Shown here: piece by piece, positions 25,740-33,803 of the stretch
Position numbering within the stretch: position 1 is the first letter of the stretch
Layout: each line of letters begins with the position of its first letter
Source: Dinoroseobacter sp013215265
GTDB lineage: Bacteria > Pseudomonadota > Alphaproteobacteria > Rhodobacterales > Rhodobacteraceae
NCBI GenBank assembly: GCA_963691755.1
Contig: OY829366.1
Coordinates: forward strand, 1,922,001 to 1,986,000
Reading direction: 5' to 3'
Length of the DNA: 64,000 nucleotides
The notes under the pieces: generated by a model
The model's input: only the letters and a program-made list of their open reading frames with translations
What the model was told of the DNA's origin: nothing
Database searches by the model: none
Position numbers and translations under genes: made by a program

Positions 25740-26347
25740 GCAACACACATGGCCCTTTGCGGGTTGGCATCGGCGGACCGGTGGGTGCAGGAAAAACCAC
25801 GCTGACCGAACAGCTGTGCAAAGCGATGCGCGATAACTATTCCGTCGCCGTGATCACCAACGATATCTACACCTCGGAAGATGCGGAATACCTCATGCGG
25901 GCACAGGCGCTTCCGTTGGAACGGATCCGAGGTGTCGAAACTGGCGGATGCCCGCACACGGCAATCCGTGAAGATGCGAGCATCAATCTCGCGGCGGTGG
26001 CCGATCTGCGCAAAGAGTTCGAGGAACTGGATGTAATCTTCATCGAATCCGGTGGCGATAATCTGGCCGCAACATTCAGCCCCGAACTGGCGGACTTGAC
26101 GCTCTATGTGATCGATACGGCCGCAGGGCAGGATATTCCGCGCAAGAAAGGTCCGGGGGTCACCCGGTCAGACATGCTGATCGTGAACAAGGTGGATCTG
26201 GCCCCGCATGTCGGGGTGGATCGGGGACTTTTGGAAAGCGATACCAAGGCAGCGCGTGGCGCCCGTCCGTTTGTTCTGGCCGAACTAAAACACGGGCGCG
26301 GTGTGCAGGACATTGTCGATTTTCTGGTCCACGAAGGCGGGCTTTAG
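25736..26347 (+). CDS. ureG: Urease accessory GTPase UreG
   Basis: 203-residue SIMIBI GTPase that powers nickel insertion. P-loop GGPVGAGKTT is at about residues 12-21. The nickel-binding CPH motif is in ETGGCPHTAIREDAS, and the guanine-specificity motif NKVD appears in MLIVNKVDLAPHVG. Last gene of the urease operon; its stop overlaps the end of the convergent gene on the other strand by 4 bp. Confidence 0.97.
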   Translation: MSNTHGPLRVGIGGPVGAGKTTLTEQLCKAMRDNYSVAVITNDIYTSEDAEYLMRAQALPLERIRGVETGGCPHTAIREDASINLAAVADLRKEFEELDVIFIESGGDNLAATFSPELADLTLYVIDTAAGQDIPRKKGPGVTRSDMLIVNKVDLAPHVGVDRGLLESDTKAARGARPFVLAELKHGRGVQDIVDFLVHEGGL

Positions 26348-27948
26348 CGCTTTCGCTTGCCCGGGCGTGTGTTTTTGGTCGGTCTATGCAGCGCGCGCGC
26401 GGATCTGATCTGACGCGTTTGCAAACTCTGCGACAGCCGTTGTTTGACGGGGTCAGCAGGTGTGACAGAAATCGCTCCGGGGGAGGGAGGCTCCACCAGA
26501 TCAGGGCTCATTAATGCCGCACCTTCGGCGCCGTCAGGATGTGCCTCCCGCAGCGACGGGGTTTCAGCGCTTGGCCAGTTCGAAACGGGCGCGGCACCGC
26601 TTGGCGTAAGTATCCCATCCGCGAAGGGAAGATCTTCGGTGGTTTCTGCGGCGTCTTCCACCGTTGCTGCTGTTTCAGCGATTGGGGCAGGGTCGGGTAT
26701 TTGACCCACGACTTCAGAAAGTGCTGCCACCTGCGCCGGGTCATCTTCAAAGTCGGCTTCTACGACAGGTTCGGTTTGTGGAGCATCAACAGTGTCTTCG
26801 CCCGTTGGGGCGATGGCTTCGGGCGTCTCATCGGGTTTGACGTCATCTGCAGCAGGCGTCTCTATCAGCGGCTGTGTGGTGTCAGCGTCGCTGGGGGCAG
26901 GCGTCGCAGGGCTTTCATCAGTGGAGACGCCGGGCAGGGTCCGACCTTGTGCTGCAAGGGCGGTGGTTGCGGTGTCGAGTGCGGTTGAAAAGCGTGAGTG
27001 TTGCGTCCGGGCGTTTGCGTGGCGCGCAACGACGCCAGACCGCCAGTCGCTTTCTGAGGTTTCTGTCAGGGTCAGAACTCGGTTCAGATGGGCGTATTGA
27101 TCCCGCCGAGGACGCAGGCAATTTACGATTTTTGCGGGTGTCGCTTCCCCGGATACAATCAGATCCAACAGGTTATCTAACAGGCCCGCCGCATCGAGCT
27201 GTGCTTCGGCATCTGGCCCGAGGTGCCGCTGCCGGATGATTTCAACCCTATCTCGCCTGAAGAGGCAGGCATGCATGAAGTCCTCGCGCTCGGCAGGGTC
27301 GACGATGACGTAGCCTTTTGATGCGGTTTCCATCATGCTCGGCGCGTAGCCATAGCGGGACGTGAAATCCATCCTCCTGGTTTCGGTGTAACGGTCATCC
27401 CAACCTGCAGAGGCTGGGGTCAACGTGGCCTGGGGTTGCAACACCACCACCTCAGCGCCAGGTGCGGCGATCGAATAGGTCGCTGCAGCATACCCTTGGG
27501 CACCTGCGCCATAGAAAATGACGCGGTTGAATCCATCAAAGAACCCGTCATCAATCAGGTCGTCGAAGAATGTGTAAATCTCAGGGGCGCGAAACCATGT
27601 ATTGCTGCGCGCCAAGAGGGTCAGTTGTGCAATATTCCCACGGGACTGAACACCTCGCGCGAGCGGGCGGAACCCACGGCTCTGCCTGAGCAGGGCGTCG
27701 GTCTGTTCAAACGCGACCAGAAGCGTTTCAGAGCCATCGGTAAACTGTGCAGCGTGGTTAGGCCCGAGATTGTCAAAGAACCCGTCTGCGCCGACATCTT
27801 GTTTCAAGGCTTCAAACAGCCACGAAATAGGATCGTCCGTCGTGACATCAGACAATGTTGGTATTGGCGACCAATCCTGTGCCACGAGCCCCCTCCTACG
27901 TCGTCCCGCCTTAAAAGAGGGACTACCTGTAACAGAGCAAAAAGACAT
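26344..27948 (-). CDS. Conserved hypothetical protein: alpha/beta domain plus disordered acidic C-terminus
   Basis: Roughly 534 residues if ATG 27948 is used; 27978 is also possible and the true start could be further in, near TTDDPISWLF. The N-terminal ~330 residues look globular, with FDGFNRVIFYGAGAQGYAAAT resembling a nucleophile elbow and GAEVVVLQPQATL a following strand. The rest is low complexity, rich in Pro, Ala, Glu, Asp and Thr. I believe similar proteins are common in this bacterial family and poorly annotated. No clear catalytic triad can be assigned. It converges on ureG. Confidence 0.65.
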   Translation of the reverse strand: MSFCSVTGSPSFKAGRRRRGLVAQDWSPIPTLSDVTTDDPISWLFEALKQDVGADGFFDNLGPNHAAQFTDGSETLLVAFEQTDALLRQSRGFRPLARGVQSRGNIAQLTLLARSNTWFRAPEIYTFFDDLIDDGFFDGFNRVIFYGAGAQGYAAATYSIAAPGAEVVVLQPQATLTPASAGWDDRYTETRRMDFTSRYGYAPSMMETASKGYVIVDPAEREDFMHACLFRRDRVEIIRQRHLGPDAEAQLDAAGLLDNLLDLIVSGEATPAKIVNCLRPRRDQYAHLNRVLTLTETSESDWRSGVVARHANARTQHSRFSTALDTATTALAAQGRTLPGVSTDESPATPAPSDADTTQPLIETPAADDVKPDETPEAIAPTGEDTVDAPQTEPVVEADFEDDPAQVAALSEVVGQIPDPAPIAETAATVEDAAETTEDLPFADGILTPSGAAPVSNWPSAETPSLREAHPDGAEGAALMSPDLVEPPSPGAISVTPADPVKQRLSQSLQTRQIRSARALHRPTKNTRPGKRKR

Positions 27949-28019
27949 TCGATTCGACGTAACCGCAAGGAAACACACCGTTTCCGTTCACGATGAGAAC
28001 GCGGTTGTTTACCGGGTTT

Positions 28020-28050
28020 AAAAAAAGCGCCCCCAATTTCCCGGAGGCGC
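28020..28050 (-). terminator. Rho-independent terminator of infC
   Basis: Read on the minus strand: GCGCCTCC, an 8-nt loop, GGGGGCGC, then a run of seven Ts. It begins 33 bp after the infC stop, an ideal intrinsic terminator arrangement. Confidence 0.8.
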
Positions 28051-28082
28051 ATTTCGTTATGTTCGGTTTGTAAGTGTCGGAC

Positions 28083-28628
28083 TTACTTCGTGACCGGTCC
28101 GATCAACATGATCATCTGGCGGCCTTCCATTTTGGGAAAGTTTTCCACTTTGCCAACGTCTTTGGTGTCCTCGGCAACGCGTTCAAGAAGTTCGCGGCCA
28201 AGGTTCTGGTGTGCCATCTCGCGCCCACGGAAGCGCAACGTAATCTTCACCTTGTCACCATTTTCCAAAAACTTGAAAACGTTACGCATTTTGACGCCAT
28301 AGTCATGCGTGTCGGTGTTGGGCCGGAACTTAACTTCTTTGATCTCGATGATCTTCTGTTTCTTCCGGGCCTCGGATTCCCGCTTTTGCTGCTCATATTT
28401 GAATTTGCCGAAATCCATGATTTTACACACGGGCGGCAGAGCATTGGGAGAGATTTCGACAAGGTCTAAACCAGCTTCGTCAGCCAGTTTCATTCCTTCG
28501 CGTGGGGAGACAACACCAACGTTTTCTCCTTCGGCACCGATTAGGCGAATCTCTGTGGCACGGATGCGATCATTGACACGGGGGCCAGTGTCGCGCGTCG
28601 GCGGCGCGTTATGGGGTCTGCGGGCTAT
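28083..28628 (-). CDS. infC: Translation initiation factor IF-3 (ATA start codon)
   Basis: 181-residue IF-3, which keeps ribosomal subunits apart and checks start codons. The N-domain (ARRPHNAPPTRDTGPRVNDR, then EIRLIGAEGENVGVV) and the C-domain (KIMDFGKFKYEQQKRESEAR, FRGREMAHQ) are complete only if translation begins at ATA 28628. In-frame TAG at 28653-28655 lies nine codons upstream, and no ATG, GTG or TTG lies between it and ATG 28493. AAAAGGACC sits 8 nt before the ATA. Non-AUG starts on infC are known from E. coli (AUU), where they allow IF-3 to repress its own synthesis. Confidence 0.93.
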   Translation of the reverse strand: MARRPHNAPPTRDTGPRVNDRIRATEIRLIGAEGENVGVVSPREGMKLADEAGLDLVEISPNALPPVCKIMDFGKFKYEQQKRESEARKKQKIIEIKEVKFRPNTDTHDYGVKMRNVFKFLENGDKVKITLRFRGREMAHQNLGRELLERVAEDTKDVGKVENFPKMEGRQMIMLIGPVTK

Positions 28629-28926
28629 GGGACAGGTCCTTTTGATGGTTTTCTAGGCCTCCAAACTAAGGGGACCAATTGGGTTCTTCAAGCGGAGACT
28701 TCTTTGGGTGCACGAGTTTAGTGCAATTGCGTGCAGGGTGTGGCACCGGTTCCCGCAAACACGGTCTGGTTTTGACGCCAGAGTGTATTTCAGAGGTTCC
28801 TCTCGAGATGCGAGTTTCCGAATGTGCGCATGATGTTGCCTGATTGGAACGGTGTCGGGACTGCCTTGCATTTCGGGCGGGAAATACGTCTTGCCAACTC
28901 AATTTGGCCCCGTCTAGCGTCTTTCC

Positions 28927-29736
28927 ATGGAGTGGGTTACCGAAAAACTGACAGGTCATGTTGGTGCAATTTTAACCGGGCAACAGCTCAACAGCTTGAC
29001 GGATGCCGGGTTCACTGGGTTGCGTAACGCGCTGTTTGAGCACGGCGTTGTTGTGATGCCGGATCAGTATTTGGACCCTGAAGCCCATATCGATCTGGCA
29101 AAGCGGTTCGGCGAGATCGATGTGAACCGCTTTTTCAACCCGGTCGACGGCTATCCAGAAATTGCCGAGGTCCGCACCAAGCCTGAGATGACACAGGTGA
29201 TAGGGGGGACGTGGCATTCTGATCACTCCTACGATCCGGCGCCCGCGATGTGTTCGATCCTGAGCGCACGTGCGTTGCCGCCCTATGGTGGGGACACGCA
29301 ATTTGCCTCGATGGTTGCAGCAGCTGACGCATTATCGCCTGGACTGCGCAGAATGTTAGAGGGGCTGCGCGCCTGTCATACGGATGCGAGCTTTGGCCAG
29401 TCAAAGGTAGGGCTGGGCGGAGAGCCGACCGCGCACCGAGAGCCGGTTTTTCATCCCGTATTGATCCGCCATCCTCAGACCGGGGTTCAGGCGCTGTATG
29501 TGAACGGCGATTTCACGACGCATTTTGAAGGGTGGTCGGCAGAAGAATCTGCCCCTGTGCTTGACTATCTCTACCGTCTCGCGACGCAGCCTGTTTTCAC
29601 CTGCCGCGTGCGCTGGGCGCCGGGCATGGTTGCGATCTGGGACAATCGTCTCGTGCAGCATTACGCGACCGCAGATTACAGCGGTCACGCGCGGCTGATG
29701 CATCGGATTACGGTTGCGGGGCAGCCACTGAATTAG
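28927..29736 (+). CDS. TauD/TfdA-family 2-oxoglutarate dioxygenase
   Basis: 269-residue Fe(II)/2OG dioxygenase. The iron triad is His97/Asp99 (TWHSDHSYD) and His245 (WDNRLVQHYATADY), with the 2OG-binding Arg near 260 (MHRITVAG). It is the size of taurine and related sulfonate dioxygenases. It overlaps the fpr stop by 4 bp in convergent orientation and lies near the sulfate-assimilation genes, so a sulfur-scavenging role is possible, but the substrate cannot be read from the sequence. Confidence 0.88.
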   Translation: MEWVTEKLTGHVGAILTGQQLNSLTDAGFTGLRNALFEHGVVVMPDQYLDPEAHIDLAKRFGEIDVNRFFNPVDGYPEIAEVRTKPEMTQVIGGTWHSDHSYDPAPAMCSILSARALPPYGGDTQFASMVAAADALSPGLRRMLEGLRACHTDASFGQSKVGLGGEPTAHREPVFHPVLIRHPQTGVQALYVNGDFTTHFEGWSAEESAPVLDYLYRLATQPVFTCRVRWAPGMVAIWDNRLVQHYATADYSGHARLMHRITVAGQPLN

Positions 29737-30578
29737 TCGAGAAACGCCTTTTCCACCACATAGTGCTGAGGCTTCGAGTTTGCGCCTTCCACCAGCCCGT
29801 ATTCTTCAAGCATCTCCTTTAGCTCGAGATTGAAGGCCAAGTTTCCGCAAATCATCGCGCGATCCGTGTCTGGGTTGAGACGCGTCACGCCGAGGTCGTC
29901 AAACGCCTCTCCTGAGCGCATCAGATCGGTGATCCGCCCCATCTTCGGGCTCTCTTCGCGGGTGGTCGTGGGGTAGTACTTGATCTTTTTCCAGAACCCT
30001 TCGCCGATTACCTCATTGAGAAGCTCGTCTTCTTTCAGGGCTTCGATCAGATCACGGCCATAGGTCAGCTCGCCGACTTCGCGGCAGGTATGAGTGATGA
30101 TGACCTCGTCATAATCTTCGTAGGTTTGCGGCTCGCGTAGGAGCGAGGCAAAGGGTGCAAAGCCTGTGCCGGTTGCAAAGAACCAGATGCGTTTGCCGGG
30201 CAGCAAAGCGTCATGAACGAGCGTTCCGACGGGCTTTGGACGCAGGATGATCTCGTCACCGGGCTGAATATGTTGCAGGCGCGACGTCAATGGTCCGTCC
30301 TGAACTTTGATGGAATAGAACTCCAGCTCCTCATCCCAGCTTGGAGAGGCAATGGAATACGCGCGCATCAAAGGTTTCTGTTTTCCGGTCTTGGGATCAG
30401 CATCGCCCATCAGGCCGATCATCACAAATTCACCCGAGCGAAACCGCAAGGAGGATGCGCGTTCGGTTTTGAAACTGAACAGGCGATCTGTGTAGTGCTT
30501 GACCTCAAGCACTTTGGTTGCGTCGGGCAGTTTAGGGACTGCCTTTGTCGCCGGTTCCGGCGTCGTTGGAGCGTTCAT
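29733..30578 (-). CDS. fpr: Ferredoxin--NADP reductase
   Basis: 281-residue flavoprotein exchanging electrons between NADPH and ferredoxin or flavodoxin. The FAD motif is in MRAYSIASPSW, the NADP motif is FATGTGFAPFASLLRE, and the C-terminal FVEKAFLD-like end reads YVVEKAFLD. The first ~15 residues are an extra Pro/Ala-rich leader. It is the last gene of a minus-strand run that starts at cysG, and could supply electrons for CysI and CysH. Confidence 0.93.
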   Translation of the reverse strand: MNAPTTPEPATKAVPKLPDATKVLEVKHYTDRLFSFKTERASSLRFRSGEFVMIGLMGDADPKTGKQKPLMRAYSIASPSWDEELEFYSIKVQDGPLTSRLQHIQPGDEIILRPKPVGTLVHDALLPGKRIWFFATGTGFAPFASLLREPQTYEDYDEVIITHTCREVGELTYGRDLIEALKEDELLNEVIGEGFWKKIKYYPTTTREESPKMGRITDLMRSGEAFDDLGVTRLNPDTDRAMICGNLAFNLELKEMLEEYGLVEGANSKPQHYVVEKAFLD

Positions 30579-30647
30579 GACGATATTTCCAAAATAACAG
30601 GTCAGGACGCACTCTATGCGACCCGAAAAAAATTTTCACGGTTTAGA

Positions 30648-31073
30648 TCAAGCCCGGAGGCGCGACTGATAGTCGTGGTCTTTCCAGTTGGCCCGGACGA
30701 TCCATTGTGCTTCGGGCTGACGGGATGCGATTTCGGCTAGAATTTCGACCTCGTCGAAGCCAGACCGGCGTGCCATCGCGTATTGATCGGCCAGAACATG
30801 GCCATGGGCACGCAGGCGTCCAGTATACCCAAGCGAGCGCAGGCGTTGTGCCAGCGTGAACCCTTTCCCATTGGCAAAGCTGGGAAAATCGATCCTGATG
30901 ATCGGTGCATTCAAAAACTGCGGCAGGTTTGCAGGGTCGATATCGCTGGGCAGATCTACCCCGCGCACCCCGTTTGCAGCCACGGCATCTGCTGGTGAAA
31001 AGCCAGCTTGCCAATCATCGGTGACAAAGCCCGTATCTTGTACCAACACCGAAAGGTGGGTCGCTTCATTCAT
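30648..31073 (-). CDS. DUF934 protein of the sulfate assimilation cluster
   Basis: 141-residue DUF934-type protein. The family core is visible as IRIDFPSFANGKGFTLAQRL, then LGYTGRLRAHGHVLADQYAM, then RSGFDEVEI. The family is commonly encoded next to cysH and cysI and annotated as an oxidoreductase probably involved in sulfite reduction; its reaction is not established. GAGGAA lies upstream of the ATG. Confidence 0.85.
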   Translation of the reverse strand: MNEATHLSVLVQDTGFVTDDWQAGFSPADAVAANGVRGVDLPSDIDPANLPQFLNAPIIRIDFPSFANGKGFTLAQRLRSLGYTGRLRAHGHVLADQYAMARRSGFDEVEILAEIASRQPEAQWIVRANWKDHDYQSRLRA

Positions 31074-31107
31074 ATTTTCTGTTCCTCAAATATCCAAAAC
31101 CCGACGC

Positions 31108-31839
31108 TTATAACGCTGTCCGGATAAGGCCTTTGGGGCCCAAATGGATGCCACATTCTGTTTTTTCATGTCCGCGCCAGCGTCCGGCGCGGGGGTCTTC
31201 GCCGGTCTCGACCTTACTGGTGCAGGGCAAACAGCCGATCGATGGGTACCCTTGGGCCACGAGTGGATGGCGGGGCAGGCGGTTGTTGATCATGTAGTCC
31301 TGAACGTCCTCGCGCCCCCAATGAGCGAGCGGGTTCACCTTCACGCGCGGAGCCGTCGTGCCTGGCTCAAAGAACTCGAGATTGGCGCGCGTGCCGCCCT
31401 GAAAGCGTTTGCGCCCGCTGATCCAGGCATCGAAAGGTTCTAGTGCCCGATCAAGCGGGCGGGTCTTGCGCAGATCGCAACACGCGTCTGGGTCGGACTG
31501 ATGCAGAAGGTTTTCGTTGTCTTTTGCAAATATCTCGGCGCGATCTGGCAGCACGCGGCGCACGTCCTTTAATCCCAGCTTGTCTGCAAGTTCGCTCTGA
31601 TAGGTCAGGGTTTCGGGAAAGAGCATCTCGGTGTCGAGAAAGATGACCGGTGTTTTCGGGTCCATGACGGAAATCAGATGCAACAACACAACCGACTCGG
31701 CCCCAAAAGACGACACGAGCGCGATCTCACCGACCATTGGATCGGACAATGCGTGTTCCAGCACGCTGGTGGCCCCATGGTTCCGGTAGCGGTCGTTTAG
31801 ATCCGCGACCCGTTCATCGATCGTTAGATCAAGCGGCAT
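31108..31839 (-). CDS. cysH: Assimilatory APS/PAPS reductase CysH (Fe-S type)
   Basis: 243 residues. It reduces (phospho)adenylyl-sulfate to sulfite. Two cysteine pairs, CC in DACCDLRK and CxxC in IGCLPCTSK, mark the [4Fe-4S] APS-reductase type, and the catalytic Cys is in the C-terminal TECGIHLG. The SSFGAESVVLLHL segment matches the nucleotide-binding SxG motif. ATG 31839 overlaps the cysI end by 11 bp; the longer open frame upstream lies inside cysI. Confidence 0.93.
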   Translation of the reverse strand: MPLDLTIDERVADLNDRYRNHGATSVLEHALSDPMVGEIALVSSFGAESVVLLHLISVMDPKTPVIFLDTEMLFPETLTYQSELADKLGLKDVRRVLPDRAEIFAKDNENLLHQSDPDACCDLRKTRPLDRALEPFDAWISGRKRFQGGTRANLEFFEPGTTAPRVKVNPLAHWGREDVQDYMINNRLPRHPLVAQGYPSIGCLPCTSKVETGEDPRAGRWRGHEKTECGIHLGPKGLIRTAL

Positions 31840-33490
31840 TGGCTTTTTCCTCAGCGGGGTAGAGCGCTGCTTTGAAAGGGGCAGGGCCCAGACGACGATA
31901 GGCTGCAAGGAAGGTTTCGTCCTTGCCTTCACGGTGCTCGAGATAGGCGTAAATCAGACGCTCAAGGGCTGGCAGGAGAGCATCGGCTGAAAAGCCGGGG
32001 CCTGCGCGTTCACCCACGGTGGCGGTTTCGGACCCGTCACCCCCCAGCGTGATCTGGTAGTTTTCCACGCCAGCGCGGTCGAGGCCGAGAATGCCGATAT
32101 GGCCCACATGGTGATGCCCGCAGGCATTGATGCAGCCTGAGATTTTGATCTTCAGTGCGCCGATCTCGTGTTCCAGTTTCAGCTCATCAAATCGGGTGGC
32201 GATTTCTTGTGCGATTGGGATCGACCGGGCCGTGGCCAGTGCGCAATAGTCCATACCGGGGCAGGCGATAATGTCCGAGATCAATCCGATATTTGCGGTC
32301 GCAAGCCCATGGACCTTCAACGTGTTATAGATCTTGGAAAGATGTGCGCGGGGCACATGGGGCAGGATCACGTTTTGCTCATGGCTGATGCGCAACTCAT
32401 CATAGGCATAGGTTGCGGCCAGATCGGCCATCACGCGCATCTGTTCAGCGGTGGCATCTCCGGGTGTTTCGCCGTGCGCCTTCAGGCTGATAGAGACAAT
32501 CGCATGGTTTGGATCGCGGTGGGAAACGGTATTGGTGTCGATCCATGACCGCAGGCCGGGCTCCAGAACAGGCGTATCAGATACCACGGGGGCCGCGCTG
32601 AAATCAGGGCTGGCGAACATCGTCTTGATCTCGGCCAGAATTTCCCGGTCGACGCCAGTGAAGAGCGCCCGCCGGGCGATGAATTCATCCTCAACAAGCT
32701 CGGAAATCCGTTCGATACCATGCTCATGTACGGTGATCTTGATGCGCGCTTTATATTTATTGTCGCGACGTCCCAGCAGGTTGTAGACGCTGACAATGGC
32801 CTCGCAATAGGGCAGCAGATCGGCCTCGGGCAGGAAGTCCCGGATGACCTTGCCGATCATTGGCGTGCGTCCGAGGCCACCGCCCACAAGGACGCGGAAA
32901 CCAAGCGCGCCGTCTTGTTCGACAAGCTGCAGGCCGATGTCATGGGCCCGGATCACCGCGCGGTCAGCCTCGGCGCCCGTCACCGCGATCTTGAATTTAC
33001 GGCCCAGGAACTGAAACTCAGGATGGTCGGTGGACCACTGGCGCAACAGCTCTGCATAGGGGCGCGGGTCTGCAACTTCATCAGCGGCGGCCCCTGCGAA
33101 ATGGTCCGAAGTCACGTTGCGGATCGTGTTGCCCGAGGTTTGGATTGCGTGCAGGCCAACCTCACCCAAGGCATCAAGCATATCTGGAACATCGCGCAGT
33201 TTGGGCCAGTTGTACTGGATGTTCTGGCGTGTGGTGAAGTGGCCGTAGCCTTTGTCCCATTTCTCGGCGAGAAGTGCGAGCTGCCGCATCTGTCCAGAAT
33301 TCAGCGTGCCATACGGGATCGCGACCCGCAGCATGTAGGCGTGGAGCTGCAGATACAGACCGTTCATCAGGCGTAAAGGCTTGAATTCGTCTTCGGTCAG
33401 GCTGCCATCAATGCGGCGTTCCACCTGGGAGCGAAACTGCGCGTTGCGTTCCGCCAGAAAGGCCGTGTCGAAATCGTTGTACTGATACAT
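31829..33490 (-). CDS. cysI: Sulfite reductase hemoprotein subunit
   Basis: 553-residue siroheme/[4Fe-4S] reductase. The cluster ligands are visible as CPGMDYC and, about 40 residues later, CINACGHHHVGHIG. Ferredoxin-nitrite/sulfite reductase repeats appear as GYGHFTTRQNIQYNW near the N-terminus and RISHEQNVILPHV in the second half. It could use ferredoxin or another donor; no CysJ flavoprotein is in this cluster, and fpr lies downstream. Confidence 0.95.
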   Translation of the reverse strand: MYQYNDFDTAFLAERNAQFRSQVERRIDGSLTEDEFKPLRLMNGLYLQLHAYMLRVAIPYGTLNSGQMRQLALLAEKWDKGYGHFTTRQNIQYNWPKLRDVPDMLDALGEVGLHAIQTSGNTIRNVTSDHFAGAAADEVADPRPYAELLRQWSTDHPEFQFLGRKFKIAVTGAEADRAVIRAHDIGLQLVEQDGALGFRVLVGGGLGRTPMIGKVIRDFLPEADLLPYCEAIVSVYNLLGRRDNKYKARIKITVHEHGIERISELVEDEFIARRALFTGVDREILAEIKTMFASPDFSAAPVVSDTPVLEPGLRSWIDTNTVSHRDPNHAIVSISLKAHGETPGDATAEQMRVMADLAATYAYDELRISHEQNVILPHVPRAHLSKIYNTLKVHGLATANIGLISDIIACPGMDYCALATARSIPIAQEIATRFDELKLEHEIGALKIKISGCINACGHHHVGHIGILGLDRAGVENYQITLGGDGSETATVGERAGPGFSADALLPALERLIYAYLEHREGKDETFLAAYRRLGPAPFKAALYPAEEKANAA

Positions 33491-33494
33491 TGGC

Positions 33495-33803
33495 CTATGC
33501 TCCTGCTAGATCGGCTTGTTTGCCGTGGGCATAGTTCGACGGCCCGGTGCGGCGGAACTCTTCACGGAAATGGGTAGGTTCGGGGCCTGTTTCGCCCGCT
33601 TTGGCATCGACGAGATAGGCTCCGACGATTTTATCGACCTGCTGGTTGGCGCGGCTCAAGCGGTGTTGGGCATCGGTCTCATCTGTCAGCAGCACGGCGT
33701 CTTCGATGCGTCGCGACCAGTCACCCGTTGCGCTCAGGTAGATCACATCGCCTTCCAGCAGATGATTGGCGGTCAGAATTTTCGGGGTGAACGCACGGCT
33801 CAT
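33495..33803 (-). CDS. DUF2849 protein
   Basis: 102-residue small protein of the DUF2849 family, found between cysG and cysI in many alphaproteobacteria. Family features are the N-terminal FTPKILTANHLLEGDVIYLS and the C-terminal FREEFRRTGPSNYAHGKQA. Function unknown; the conserved position suggests a role in siroheme or sulfite metabolism. Its start overlaps the cysG stop by 4 bp. Confidence 0.85.
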   Translation of the reverse strand: MSRAFTPKILTANHLLEGDVIYLSATGDWSRRIEDAVLLTDETDAQHRLSRANQQVDKIVGAYLVDAKAGETGPEPTHFREEFRRTGPSNYAHGKQADLAGA

